A stretch of DNA of 64,000 nt from Nymphaea colorata (GCF_008831285.2 NC_045140.1:7372505-7436504); one strand, 5' to 3'; positions 23,701 to 34,054 are shown, numbered from the stretch's first letter. Numbers and translations: made by a program. The notes: generated by a model from the letters alone, not told the origin.

Positions 23701-25081
23701 CAAAAGTGGATGAATCCTTGGGTAGACATTCCTTGAGGACGTACATATTCCCTTGACGCTCCCCTCTAGCGAACATTTTCTTCGTTTGGAGGTCCTTGAC
23801 ATAGACAGAAGAAGGTGTGAATTCAACAGAAGAGCTTGTATCATCAATGAGTTTAGAAATGGATATGATGTTCTTTTTGATATTGGAAGCAAGAACAACA
23901 TTAGACAGTGATAGAGACGAGGATGACAATGGAATATGTGCATTTCCAATATGTGTAATAGGATGAGATTTTCCATCACCTGTTATAATGCAACTTCTAC
24001 CGTAATGAGGGGATAAGTTAGTCAATTTACCTGCATTTCCTGTCACATGGGTAGCTGCACCTGAATCCAATAACCATTCTCCCTGCTCATTTTGCTTTAT
24101 AGTCATCTTTGAGAATGCGGCCATCAATAGCTGTTGCATATCTTCAGCGGTGGATTTAGAACTTTGTCCTCCTTGTTTATAATCATGTCTCACCCCTTTG
24201 TTTTTATTTTGAGGATTAAACCAACATTGTGCCTTCATGTGTCCTTTCTTGTTGCACTGAAAACAAATTGGTATTTTTCTTGAAGTATCCAAAGGAGACA
24301 TACCTTGGTTATGTGGTGTTGGTAGAATGCCACGACCACCATGGTTGGAGTTCCCATGGCTCTTACCAAACTTTACATTCATAGCCAACACATTTTGGGA
24401 GTTCCCTTGATCAGTCCTTTCAATGACTCTTTTCATATTCATTTCATGTTGGAGAAGTTTACCTTGTAGTTCGTTGAAGGAAGGCAGAACAGGAAGGACC
24501 TCAAGAGCTGTAATAAAAGCATGATAATCATGCCCAAGTCCATTCAAGGTTTGCTGCACCTTTTCCTTATCAGAAATATTATTCCCTGAGGCAGCAAGTT
24601 GGTCTGCGACGGCCTTAATACGCCCCAAATAATCCATGATAGACGTTGAACCTTTGCTCAAATTCTGAAATTCTTTCTTTAAGTACATAATTCGAGCTTC
24701 TGATATTTGGGAAAAAGTATCAGCAAGGGTTTCCCATAATTCTTCTGCAGTACAATCATCAGAAACTGAAAGTAACACTTGTTGAGATAAAGTGGACAAA
24801 ATATACGCAACCAGACTTTGATCACGTCTCATCCACATAGCATGTTCAGGATTGTTGTCTTCATGAACAGCAATAACTTCTCCTGCCTCATTTTTTATTT
24901 CCTGTAAGACGGATATTGGTGGAGCCTTTGTTGAACCATCGAGATGTCCAAAGAGGCCTTGACTTCTTATGAAAGGCATGATTTGCCTTTTCCAGATCAG
25001 ATAATTCTCATGGTTGAGTTTTTCGGTAATAAGGTGAGGAAGAAAACTTGAGGACATGCCAGAATGCGAAAGGTTTTCCAT
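20759..25081 (-). CDS. Element B' gag-pol polyprotein, intact frame
   Basis: Minus-strand frame of 1440 residues with the same start (MENLSHSGM) and the same domain order as B: gag with CCHC knuckle, protease DSGA, integrase D,D35E, reverse transcriptase YVDD, RNase H. No stops or frameshifts. I count about ten residue differences from B, including WLLDSG (WFLDSG in B) and, importantly, QVADLF where B has QVANLF, so the fourth RNase H carboxylate is present. An upstream extension in frame runs into the LTR and is untranslated leader. This is the better candidate for an active master among the copies here, although its 5' LTR is now preceded by foreign filler. Confidence 0.95.
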   Translation of the reverse strand: MENLSHSGMSSSFLPHLITEKLNHENYLIWKRQIMPFIRSQGLFGHLDGSTKAPPISVLQEIKNEAGEVIAVHEDNNPEHAMWMRRDQSLVAYILSTLSQQVLLSVSDDCTAEELWETLADTFSQISEARIMYLKKEFQNLSKGSTSIMDYLGRIKAVADQLAASGNNISDKEKVQQTLNGLGHDYHAFITALEVLPVLPSFNELQGKLLQHEMNMKRVIERTDQGNSQNVLAMNVKFGKSHGNSNHGGRGILPTPHNQGMSPLDTSRKIPICFQCNKKGHMKAQCWFNPQNKNKGVRHDYKQGGQSSKSTAEDMQQLLMAAFSKMTIKQNEQGEWLLDSGAATHVTGNAGKLTNLSPHYGRSCIITGDGKSHPITHIGNAHIPLSSSSLSLSNVVLASNIKKNIISISKLIDDTSSSVEFTPSSVYVKDLQTKKMFARGERQGNMYVLKECLPKDSSTFDIGLKTFSLSHNASSVPSSCHFQSKVRGPNQFLESDLWHSRLGHCGRHFIEKLVTDSLIPRSSLPLTSSVKKCSSCGLCKSHVLPFHNINQRASKPFETIFSDVWGPAPIDSMSGSRYYVLFIDSYSRFTWIYFMKHKSEVPHIFRNFYAMIQTKFSSNVVHFQCDGGGEYSSLDFIEFLREKGITRQISCPYTPQQNGVVERKHRHIVESTMSMMHDTNVPISLWTEAFHTAVYIINCLPMTLLMSKSPYFTLLGKQPDYKNLKVFGCVCYVHVDAALRNKFQDKAIQCRFVGYADEYKGFRCYDPTTKRIKTSRNVIFDEHSFDNTNEMPMTIESYDPWTSTQLFNADPVIENDVPQSEDSERAIQPSDMAQSENQEDPTQSLSHHENNNEQSNDAHRYSGLIYSRRLRDRDAHSEEDNMPHLRRSQRIRHPIHRWVSYDSLSLDFQLFMAKIGKEEEPTSFDEASKSHHWRKAMKEEMDALHECGTWEIVPRPHEKNVVGSKWVYKIKYKPDGSIERHKARLVAKGFTQQYGEDYDEAFSPVIKMGTIRVIISLAVEYGWILHQMDVKNAFLHGDLRDEVYMEQPPGYTKGDSHAWVCKLRKSIYGLKQASRSWFDSFSCKIQECGFRRCPLDHSLFIYRKENIFTLLLIYVDDIVITGNSEKHIEEAKVLMMQNFKMKELGDLRFFLGVEIDRHNNRLTLTQQKYTLDLLKKSGMSDCKPVGTPSVLNQRLSAQDGELYEDPTQYRSIVGALQYLTFTRPDIIYAVNQVSQFMHAPRDTHMDAVKRILRYLKGTAGDGLVYGKSENITTGHQLMTFTDADWAGDPDQRKSISGFCIFIGRNLVSWSCRKQKAIARSSTEAEYRCMAAGTAEVTWVRHLLEDIGEKIKTSMLMCDNQSAINIAFNPVQHGRTKHIEIDQHFVRQKVEDKEIQPIYFRTNEQVADLFTKGLTNERFRFLKASCTWCKTMHNLREGVKI

Positions 25082-25289
25082 GACAGCAGAAAGGAATGGT
25101 ATATAGGTAGAAGATGAGAGGGAAAGAAGACACGATATAACAAAATGTGTCCTTGGTAAGCAAGAAGAAAAAGGAACAAGAATTGCGCAAGAGAAAAGTA
25201 AATTCAGGATAGAGACAAGATGAGAAAAGAGTTCTAACCAGATCAGACCTGTTTGGGCATTTCGTTTGGTAGAGATAACGTAACCTGGC

Positions 25290-25301
25290 GCTCTGATACC
25301 A
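25290..25301 (-). other. Primer binding site of element B'
   Basis: Minus strand TGGTATCAGAGC, directly after the 5' LTR end at 25302. Confidence 0.93.
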
Positions 25302-25739
25302 TGATAGAAATGTAGCACCAATATCTGTAACCCGAAAACAGCACTCACGCAGGAAGATAGAGAGAGAGAGAGAGAATGGAAACAAGAAGAAACTGAGGAG
25401 AAGAAGCCGTAGCCAAAATGGTTTGCACGGCCTCTATTTATAATCTCATTTTCAGAATTCTAAGAGTCTCCAATCGTAGAATCCTAGGAGATTTCACAAG
25501 CTCCAAGGACATTAATTACATCATAGAAACCTAAGAGACTTCACATATTACAAGGATATTAACTACAACATAGAATCCTAGGAGACTTCCCATATAACAA
25601 GGATATTAACTATAACATAGAATCCTAGGAGACTCTTCACATGTTACAAGGACATTAAATATTTTAACACATTCTACAAGGAGGTGGAATCCTAAGAGAC
25701 TCCTCTTCAACGTGCTGGTGAAGGATTTATATTTTAACA
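25302..25739 (-). repeat. 5' LTR of element B' (438 bp)
   Basis: Same length as its partner and sharing its CT-run variant. It has CCTAGGA in the second U3 repeat, unlike the 5' LTR of B, so sequence copied from the B locus must end before about LTR position 110. Confidence 0.94.
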
Positions 25740-26167
25740 TTATGTAGATAGGTTTTATGTTTCTTTTAAGAGTTAAAGGAATAATCTCGACGGATCTTTC
25801 ACCCATTTTGTACTTTACCTTCCTCTTTTTATATTTTTGAACAGTTTATGCAGGATGCATGGTCTGTCAGAGGAAACATTCTTGATATACATGTACTAGT
25901 TCTGAACTCTTTGCAATAGTAACTGCAGAGGCTCCATTTTATCTCCTGTTCAATCAATTGCATAGACCATATGTTACCCGTCTGATTGGTTAGGAGAATA
26001 CATGAGGAGTAGGAAGGCTAGTAATACTAATTGCTGCTGCTTATCACTATCATAATGGACGAGCCTTTTTATCTGCGTTCTCCTCTGGATAAATCTAAGC
26101 TATAGATTCAAGAAAGAAAAAAACTTCAATTCCTGGTTATTACTCTTTGGAAAGAAACGATAGTCTT

Positions 26168-26420
26168 TGTAGAAACACGAACAAGAAGAGAAAGAGAAAC
26201 AACGATCACGATGTAACGTGGAAAACCCTCAACAAGAGGGAAAAAACCACGAATGAGGAGGAGCCGGTGCCCACTAGCCGCCAGACTCTCTCTCCTTAGT
26301 CTTTCATTCACACCATAAGGATTAGGGTTACACGACTTAAATAATGCCCAACAAGGGCTACAAGTTGGATCGGATACGGATCCGGACCCGGTCCCGAGAC
26401 CCATCTAACATACTTCAACA
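26168..26420 (-). repeat. Family A LTR inside the filler
   Basis: Inverted copy of 2873-3125, same length. Bounded by TGTAGAAACAC and CTTCAACA on the plus strand. Confidence 0.92.
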
Positions 26421-28861
26421 CTCCCCCTCAAGTTGGGCATGCATATCAAACATGCCCAACTTGGATACATTTCTCTCAAATGAGGTCGAAGATAAAGCCT
26501 TCGTCAGAACATCAGCCGTTTGGTCTTCAGATCTCATGTAAGGAAGTACAAGTTCTTTAGCATCAATTCTCTCTCGAATGAAATGCCGGTCAATCTCAAC
26601 ATGCTTTGTTCTGTCATGAAGCACAGGGTTGTTGGCCAAGTTAATTGCAGACTTGTTATCGCAATACATCTTCATTGGTTCTTCAACCTTTATACCAATA
26701 TCAGTCAACAATACTTTCAGCCACAAAAGCTCGGAAACTCTCATAGCAACAACTCTGTATTCTGCTTCAGCACTGAAACGCGAACAAACATCTTGCCTTT
26801 TACTTCTGCACACTATGAGATTCCCTCCCAAATAAATACAATAGCCGGAGGTGGACCTCCTAGTGTCAATACAGCCTGCCCAGTCTGCATCTGAATAACC
26901 TTCAATCCCAAGAGTGTCTTGCTTGACATATAAGAGACCTTTGCCAGGATTCCTCTTCAAGTAGCACAAGATCCTGTCAATAGCCTTCAAGTGGGCATCC
27001 GTGGGAGCATGCATGAACTGGCTCATCACATTCACAGCAAAGGTAATATCAGGTCTAGTGAGAGTAAGATAAATTAACTTCCCTACAAGACATTGATATC
27101 TTCTTTTTGCCTCTTCACAGAGTGGCTCCCCGTCTCTAAGACTTAGCTTATGGCCAGCATCTAGAGGAGTAGAAGCTGGTCTACACCCTAGTTTCCCAGC
27201 CTCCTTTAACAAATCTAGAGTGTACTTCCGTTGATTTAGCACAAGGCTAGTCCCAGACCTAGCAATTTCTATGCCAAGGAAGTATTTCAACTTACCAAGG
27301 TCCTTAAGATCAAACTCGATCGCCAACAGTTTCTTTAACTTCATTATTTCATCTTCATCATCACCTGTGACAATCATATCATCAACATATACCAACAGAA
27401 TAGTAACCTTTTGCTTATTTCTCTTCACAAAAAGTGTATGATCTCCATTCCCTTGATGGTATCCACATTGTCTCATGACAAGTCTGAGTCGTTCAAACCA
27501 CGCTCGAGGAGATTGCTTGAGCCCATATAAAGCTTTCCTTAGCTTGCAACATTTTCCAGGTTCCTCATATCCTGGAGGCATACACATATATACTTCCTCT
27601 TCAAGGTCTCCATTGAGAAATGCGTTCTTGACATCAAGTTGGTACATCTTCCACTCCTTCATCACAGCTAAAGAGATAATGACTCTGACCGTCTTCATCT
27701 TCGCAACAGGAGCAAAGGTCTCCAAATAATCAATCCCATATTTCTGACTAAACCCCTTGGCCACAAGACGAGCTTTGTATCTTTCAACACTCCCATCTGG
27801 TTTGTACTTGATGGTGTAGACCCACTTAGATCCAACCAAGTGAGCCGCCTCAGGAATCTTTACAACTTCCCATGTCATGTTTCTTCGCAAGGCTTCCATC
27901 TCTTCTTGCATTGCATAGGTCCACTTAGGATCACTCTGAGCCTCAGTAACATTCCTGGGAATCATAGTCAAAGAAAGAGAAGATACAAAGCATTTGTAGT
28001 CCTTGCTCAGTCTAGAATATGAAACAAAGTTACCAATAGGATGTTGAGTACATGACCTGACACCCTTTCGCAGGGCGATGGGAAGCTCTTCACTAGCAGC
28101 AACAGTCTGAATCTCTTCTTCAACAGGTTGCTTCTGCGCACGACTTGGGTCATCCAGGGAAGGACTAATTGGATTGGGAGTAGAATTCTCACCACCTGTC
28201 ATCTCATCTGTACAAACTCTTCGCCTAGAGTAAACTTGCCCAAATAAACGATTGCACTTCTCTTCTGCCTCAGTGGAACACTTTTCATTTTTCTCTTGTT
28301 CATGCACCTCACTAGATGGACCAACGGAGTCACGCCTGTAGTCCAAAAAATCTGTAAACTGAATTTCCTGACTCGGAGAATACTCTTCCTGTGACATAGA
28401 GTACTCCCCCTGAAGAGGATTCTCACCAAAATAGGAAACATGTTCAAGGAAAGTGACATCTTTGGTAACATAGGCCCGACCAGTGGAAGGGTCTCGACAC
28501 TTGTACCCTTTTTGAGTGGGAGAATACCCTAAAAAAATGCCCTTAATAGATCTTGGATCAAGCTTTTTAATGTGAGGACTATGGTTGTGAATAAAGCAAA
28601 CACAACCAAAAAACTCTGAGTGAAAGAGAGAAAGGTTCACAAGTCCCCGGTAACAGAGAGTGAGGCGTCTTCTCATTCAACACACGACTAGGCAACCGGT
28701 TTATAAGATACGCACTGGTCAGCACAGCATCCCCCCAATACTTTTTTGGAACATGACGTTGAAAAAAAAGAGCCCGAGTCATATTCAATAACTGACGATT
28801 TTTTCATTCAGCAACTCCATTTTGAGGAGGGGTATAACTACAGGAAGTCTCATGAACAAGG
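26415..28861 (-). pseudogene. Family A pol fragment inside the filler
   Basis: Inverted copy of 434-2878. It carries the same TGA after GVAE and the same six-base T run frameshift as the left-hand locus, so it descends from that copy and not from an independent A insertion. Differences are few: a Glu/Lys change in the linker (EKNEE/EKNEK), HAP where 1-2878 has HAS, and a Val/Ile change in AVDR. Contains reverse transcriptase and RNase H; the integrase is cut at its C-terminal half. Not functional. Confidence 0.93.
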
Positions 28862-28919
28862 AGGTGGAATCCTAAGAGACTCCTCTTCAACGTGCTGGTG
28901 AAGGATTTATATTTTAACA
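28862..28919 (-). repeat. LTR-B stub (first about 60 bp of the LTR)
   Basis: Minus-strand TGTTAAAATATAAATCC...GATTCCACCTCC, i.e. the outer end of the original 5' LTR of B'. It sits next to TSD GTCTC at 28920-28924, which pairs with 20329-20333. Confidence 0.93.
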
Positions 28920-28924
28920 GTCTC

Positions 28925-29787
28925 TAGTTTTGACTTCAAAGCAGCTGAAGAACCTCTTGCAAATAGAAATAACAAGACACATAATGCAGATCGAAACAGA
29001 AAATGCACCCAGTATTTCAACATGTAGAATAATAGAATTCTACCTGACAAAATTCGAAGAGAAATTTTAGAAATAAAGCGGACCACTGTTCAAGCAAAAA
29101 GATTTTCAGTGTGTGCCCTTTTCCTCTCTCTCTCTCTCTCACTGAAAACCATTCAGGTTTACAGTCAGTTCTCTCTCTCTCCCTTCCTGCCCTTCCTTTT
29201 TCAATTTTAACCAAAAAAATGTTTAAAAGAAAAAACGGATATCCAGATATGTCCCTTAACCGCAGTGCTGCATCTGTGGTATGGGGAGTACAAGGACCAT
29301 ATCCCCATTCACATGTGACTTAGCAGGGAACTGATTAGTTGGCTAGTCGGATTAACTGTTCACTAGCTGGACATCATAGCAACAATCGTTCTAAACCTTA
29401 GCTCCTTGAGTCCAGCCTGTTCTAGAAACAAGAATTGACAACACTGAATGCTGAACAATTGCTGGCAACATTCTTCCAATAACATTCCACCAGACAAGGA
29501 CAAGTTCAAAAATAGACCATAATTTTCTCAAGAAACACTGATTCCCTTTGTCATTTTTAAGTCACAGAGAAGTTTGAATGTACATTTCCATATTTGAGAA
29601 GAAAACAAAACTGTAAATACATTGAAATGCCACGTATCACTTTCATGTCATATACATCACAGTTATTTCATTTTGGTAGATGAACAGGACGCTAGTTGGG
29701 TAATTCATAATTTTCCAGAAAGCTATCAAAAGCATTAGCAGCAATACTTTTACAATCAAGTGAAGCAGTCATCAAATGCTTTAGTGC
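28925..29787. repeat. Tandem unit U3, right part
   Basis: Resumes TAGTTTTGACTTCAAAGC after the TSD and runs to the CAC junction with U4. No coding exons in this part. Confidence 0.95.
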
Positions 29788-31387
29788 CACGATATTTGAA
29801 CTTAAAAAAGTAAACCAGGAATATCATGAAATTGGACTGCATAGCTACTACGAAGATTCTAGTCACAAGACAAAACCCACATAACCCATCCATATACTGA
29901 CAAGTTCATCATCGCCAGTCAAGCTATGATAAACATCGAAGAGAAAATCACACATTCTTGTTTCCAGGCATACTGGTTCCAGCATAACCAGGACCTCGGC
30001 CTTGAGGTGGATAAGGTCCAGTAGCATATCCACCAGCTTGGCCACCACGATTTGGATTGTATCCACCACTTGGGTTTCCGCCTTGAGGATACCTGTTCTG
30101 TCCTCCTGGAGGTCCCCGAGGCTTATTGTAGTGGTGACTTGGCCCACCAACAACTTGAGGTGGGGCATTGGTTAGGGTCAGGCCTGATTTGCATATGCGG
30201 TTGCCCTGGCTGCTGAATTGGCGGCAAACGTTGATGCTGTTGAGGATGCTGTAATTTTTGCCTCTTGGCTGTTTCTTCGTGCTGCCTTTGCTGTTGTCTT
30301 TTCTTCTTGCTCTGGAACTCATGAGATGACTCGTATTTGGGCAAACTAAGAGGAAGGCCAGAACCGGCTAACAAAAGGCCGTCAATTGTGACACTTGGCA
30401 TGAACAAAAGATTTTGTACCTTTTCGGGCCACATGGCAACGGATCACACTAGAAACACTCAGCATCAAGTGCATCATTTGCAGATATCCTCTGAAAAGAA
30501 GAAAATGAAACCATCAGTGGACAAACAAACACAAACAGCAGAGGATGCAAGAAGGAAAAAGGGTTGACATATCAACAGCAGACTTCAAGAAGAAAAGATA
30601 AAAACTGGAGAAATGCAAGAACATCAAGGAAGAATACAATCTCAACCAGATAAATATCATAGCTAGGAAGGAGTGGTACCAACATATCTAACTCTAGTCT
30701 CTAGTTTTGACTTCAAAGCAGCTGAAGAACCTCTTGCAAATAGAAATAACAAGACACATAATGCAGATCGAAACAGAAAATGCACCCAGTATTTCAACAT
30801 GTAGAATAATAGAATTCTACCTGACAAAATTCGAAGAGAAATTTTAGAAATAAAGCGGACCACTGTTCAAGCAAAAAGATTTTCAGTGTGTGCCCTTTTC
30901 CTCTCTCTCTCTCTCTCTCTCACTGAAAACCATTCAGGTTTACAGTCAGTTCTCTCTCTCTCCCTTCCTGCCCTTCCTTTTTCAATTTTAACCAAAAAAA
31001 TGTTTAAAAGAAAAAACGGATATCCAGATATGTCCCTTAACCGCAGTGCTGCATCTGTGGTATGGGGAGTACAAGGACCATATCCCCATTCACATGTGAC
31101 TTAGCAGGGAACTGATTAGTTGGCTAGTCGGATTAACTGTTCACTAGCTGGACATCATAGCAACAATCGTTCTAAACCTTAGCTCCTTGAGTCCAGCCTG
31201 TTCTAGAAACAAGAATTGACAACACTGAATGCTGAACAATTGCTGGCAACATTCTTCCAATAACATTCCACCAGACAAGGACAAGTTCAAAAATAGACCA
31301 TAATTTTCTCAAGAAACACTGATTCCCTTTGTCATTTTTAAGTCACAGAGAAGTTTGAATGTACATTTCCATATTTGAGAAGAAAAC
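29788..31387. repeat. Tandem unit U4, left part
   Basis: Interrupted by element C at 31388; the unit resumes at 40939. The CT microsatellite near 30900 is a few repeats longer than in the other units. Confidence 0.96.
29948..30490 (-). pseudogene. CDKC pseudogene, last two exons (copy U4)
   Basis: Exons 30420-30490 and 29948-30345. Shared TAG and frameshift. A private T-to-A change (GCATCATTTGC on the plus strand) falls in the RISAKDA segment. Confidence 0.92.
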
Positions 31388-31630
31388 TGTTAACATATCA
31401 TGTATAGGGAACCGGGTCTGGATCCAAACCCGGTCCCATGGGCACGGGTACCGAGAGTGGCTCGGTACCCTAGGTGGTTTTTCCCTCTTATTTAATCCCA
31501 CTTATGGTGTAATTGTTGCGGTTGTGCCCCTAGGTTAGAGCTTCTCCGTGGTTTTTCACCTCTCTTTGAGGTTTTCCACGTATATTGTGTGTTCCTTCTC
31601 TTTCTCTCCATCTTGGTGTGTGTTTCTACA
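31388..31630 (+). repeat. 5' LTR of element C (243 bp)
   Basis: TGTTAACATATCATG to GTGTTTCTACA, followed by the PBS. Lacks 36 bp (ATTAAGTGGAATAACATTTT...) that the 3' LTR retains. Confidence 0.93.
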
Positions 31631-31643
31631 TGGTATCAGAGCC
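31631..31643 (+). other. Primer binding site of element C
   Basis: TGGTATCAGAGCC directly after the LTR; initiator Met-tRNA type. Confidence 0.92.
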
Positions 31644-31841
31644 AAACGCGTGAGAGATCGTTGGTGTGATAGTCGTGTTTCCGCCGATTTTTTTGCCGCT
31701 GCTGTTTCCGCCGGTTTTTTTTCTGCCGCTGCTGCGCCGTTGTTCTCTGCTGCGCTGCCGCCGTCCAGCGCCGCCGCCGTCGCCCACTTCAGCGCCGCTG
31801 CCTCTTGTTGTGCTGGGTATTCTTTCTCCTTGGTGATTGTG

Positions 31842-33763
31842 ATGGCCGAGGAGATGTCCCTCAAGATCGATGATGCCCTAGACTCGGGCAGCAATACCAA
31901 GAGCGAGATCTTGCCTGTTCAAGTCACTTCCATCCGGCTGAACAAGGATAACTATCTCTCTTGGTCGGCTGCCCTAGAAATTGGGATAACCAGTCGTGGT
32001 CGCCTGTCCTACATTACTGGGGAGAAGCCTGCACCTTCAAAAACCGATCCGCGATGGGCTACTTGGGCGTTGGAAGATAGTCAGGTTAAAGTATGGATTA
32101 TTAGTTTTGTTTCTGCAGATATTCAGCCTTTGATCTTGCGTAAATCTTGCGTAAATCGACTGCCTACGACATGTGGACTGTGCTTGCACGGATGTATGGC
32201 CGTAAGAAGAGAGTATTGCGTACGTACCAAATCAAACATAGCATATACTCTCTTAAACAGGGTGACTTGTCTGTAGCCGCTTTCTTTGCAGCCCTAAAGA
32301 CTAAGTGGGAGGAACTTGACTACCATGTGAATGATGACTGGCACTGTGGGTCTGATCATGCCTTGTACTGGGACAAAGAATGGATGGATCGGACGTTTAT
32401 TTTCCTTGGAGGCTTACGCGATGAATTTGAATCCATTAGGAGCCAAATTCTCAATTGTGACGAGGTCCCCGGAATTGAAGAGGTGTATGCCCGTGTGGAA
32501 TCTGAGGAACAGCGTCGCCAGGTGATGCATATTGTCACCAGTCAGGGGAGTTCTCCTTCAGCCTTTGTTAGTCGTGCTTCTGGGATTGGACAGCGTCCTG
32601 TTCGGCGGTGTAGCCATTGCAACAAATCAGGACATTCTGTTGATTTTTGTTGGGATCTTCATCCTGAGAGGCGGCTTGTCCGGGGTCGTCCTCCTTCTAG
32701 CCGCCGGAGTCCTTCTATGCCTGAGCCTAGTCAGAGTAGTCCTTCAAATGTTGCCAAATCTAAGCTTTCCTCCGATCAAATCAAAGAACTGCAAGCGTAT
32801 ATCAGCCGACTGTCTACTACTCAGGAGGATACTTCCACGTCTGAGGGGGCTAAGTTAGCCCAAGCTCTCGTGGCCACTAGTGACCAAGGTAATTCCTCAC
32901 ATGGTGATTGGATTGTTGACAGTGGCGCTACGCATCATATGACAGGGGACCCTAAGATGTTCCAAGAATACAAATTGTCTTCGGGGCAGCAACGTGTATC
33001 TATGGCTGATGGTTCTTCTATTTCTGTGGCTGGAAAAGGGAGTTTATCCTTGTTAAATAAATACTGTCTTCATAATGCTCTTCATGTTCCCAATATTCCT
33101 GTGAATTTGTTATCTGTCAGCAGTATTACTAAAGAACTCAACTGTAATCTGATCTTTTCTGCTGATCGGTGTTTTCTGCAGGACTTGGTGACGGGGCAGA
33201 AGATTGGGATTGGTTCGGCTATTGATGGACTCTACAGACTGCCTGTGCAGGTTGCGTCCGCTCTTATTTCAGCCACTAGTGGACAGTTGTCAGGCATGGA
33301 AGACAGATCTACTATTATGCGATGGCACGAGCGGCTTGGTCATCTTCCGTTTCCATTGATTAAGAAGTTGTTTCCTAGTTTGTTTCATTCTGTTTCCATG
33401 GATTCCTTCACCTGTGAAGTGTGTCAGTTGGCTAAACATGTTAGGGCCTTGTACCCTATTTCATTCAATAAAACCACTCGTCCATTTGCTTTGGTTCATT
33501 CTGATGTTTGGGGTCCTTCGGGAGTACCCACTTGTCGTGGTTTTCACTACTTTATGACCCTTATTGATGATTACTCCCGTTGTACGTTCGTGTATCTGTT
33601 GAAAGAACGTAGTGAAGTTCCCGTTATTGTCAAAAATTTTGTGGCCTTTGTTGAGACTCAGTTTCAGACGTCTGTCCAAGCTTTTCGCACCGATAATGCT
33701 AGAGAGTATGTCTCTCAATCCCTAGATGATTTCTTGAAGAGCAAGGGTATTGTTCATGAAACG
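31842..33763 (+). pseudogene. Element C gag-protease-integrase, first part, frameshifted
   Basis: Gag starts at ATG 31842 (MAEEMSLKIDDALDSG) with the UBN2-type LNKDNYLSWSAALE segment. An 11-bp tandem duplication (CTTGCGTAAAT at 32135-32145 and 32146-32156) shifts the frame. The next frame continues gag with CCHC knuckle CSHCNKSGHSVDFC, protease DSGATHHMTGD, the GAG-pre-integrase segment RWHERLGHL, and the integrase core to KGIVHET, where the nested element interrupts it at 33763. The leader at 31680-31800 is rich in GCC/GCT repeats. Inactive. Confidence 0.93.
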
Positions 33764-33799
33764 TGTTGAAGTATGTTAGATGGGTCTCGGGACCGGGTC
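33764..33799 (+). repeat. Inverted 36-bp U3 terminus at the wrong LTR end
   Basis: Begins TGTTGAAGTATG and ends GGACCGGGTC, identical to the start of LTR A, in opposite orientation to the LTR that follows. One A separates it from AGAAACACG. See the finding for the two possible origins. Confidence 0.9.
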
Positions 33800-33800
33800 A

Positions 33801-34054
33801 AGAAACACGAACAAGAAGAGGAAGAGAAACAACGATCACGATGTAACGTGGAAAAACCCTCAACAAGAGGAAAAAAACCACGAATGAGGAGGATCCGGTG
33901 CCCACTAGCCGCCAGACTCTCTCTCTCCTTTGTCTTTCATTTTTCACAATAAGGATTAGGGTTACACAACTTAAATAATGCCCAACAAGGGCTACAAGTT
34001 GGATCGGATACGGATCCGGACCCGGTCCCGAGACCCATCTAACATACTTCAACA
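33801..34054 (-). repeat. 3' LTR of nested A element (254 bp)
   Basis: Lacks only its terminal TGT on the outer side, which is displaced by the inverted segment. Inner end is TTCAACA followed by CTCCCCCTC, the complement of the PPT. Confidence 0.92.

Larger units (their letters stand above)
20334..25739 (-). mobile_element. Ty1/copia element B'
   Basis: Second full-length member of family B. Its LTRs are 25302-25739 and 20334-20771, 438 bp each, and both carry a variant at the end of the CT run (reads CGCAGGAAGATAGAGAG on the plus strand) that neither LTR of B has. B' thus arose by its own retrotransposition. Its 3' flank is GTCTC, while its 5' flank is CATAA (25740-25744, as TTATG), the site of the other locus. 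Confidence 0.95.
25740..28861 (-). repeat. Filler copied from 434-3553 in inverted orientation
   Basis: Begins at the CATAA target site next to LTR B and ends inside family A integrase. The join to the LTR stub shows TTGT shared by both sides (LTR ...CTCCTTGTAG, element A ...GAATTGTTCATG). It contains the host flank (25745-26167), the A LTR (26168-26420) and A pol. Confidence 0.92.
20334..28919 (-). mobile_element. Composite insertion: LTR stub + inverted 0.4-3.6 kb locus copy + element B'
   Basis: Flanked by GTCTC at 20329-20333 and 28920-28924, with TG...CA LTR-B termini at both outer ends. Read on the minus strand it has: the first 58-62 bp of LTR B (to about 28862); family A sequence homologous to 434-2872; the A LTR; the host flank 3126-3553 including its CATAA; and a complete element B'. 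Coordinates map as x + y = 29293 over most of the copied part. The left-hand locus and this copy share the TGA and the frameshift in A. It is therefore not one retrotransposon but an insertion with a large templated filler. Confidence 0.93.

Noticed and set aside
20336-28919. A single giant retrotransposon with transduced sequence
   Set aside because: The 5' LTR would then be complete, because reverse transcription regenerates it; here only about 60 bp is present, and an internal full element with the donor CATAA remains.
31556-31900. Ala-rich minus-strand open frame in the leader of element C
   Set aside because: It is the complement of the GCC/GCT-rich leader and start of gag; triplet repeats open several frames at once.
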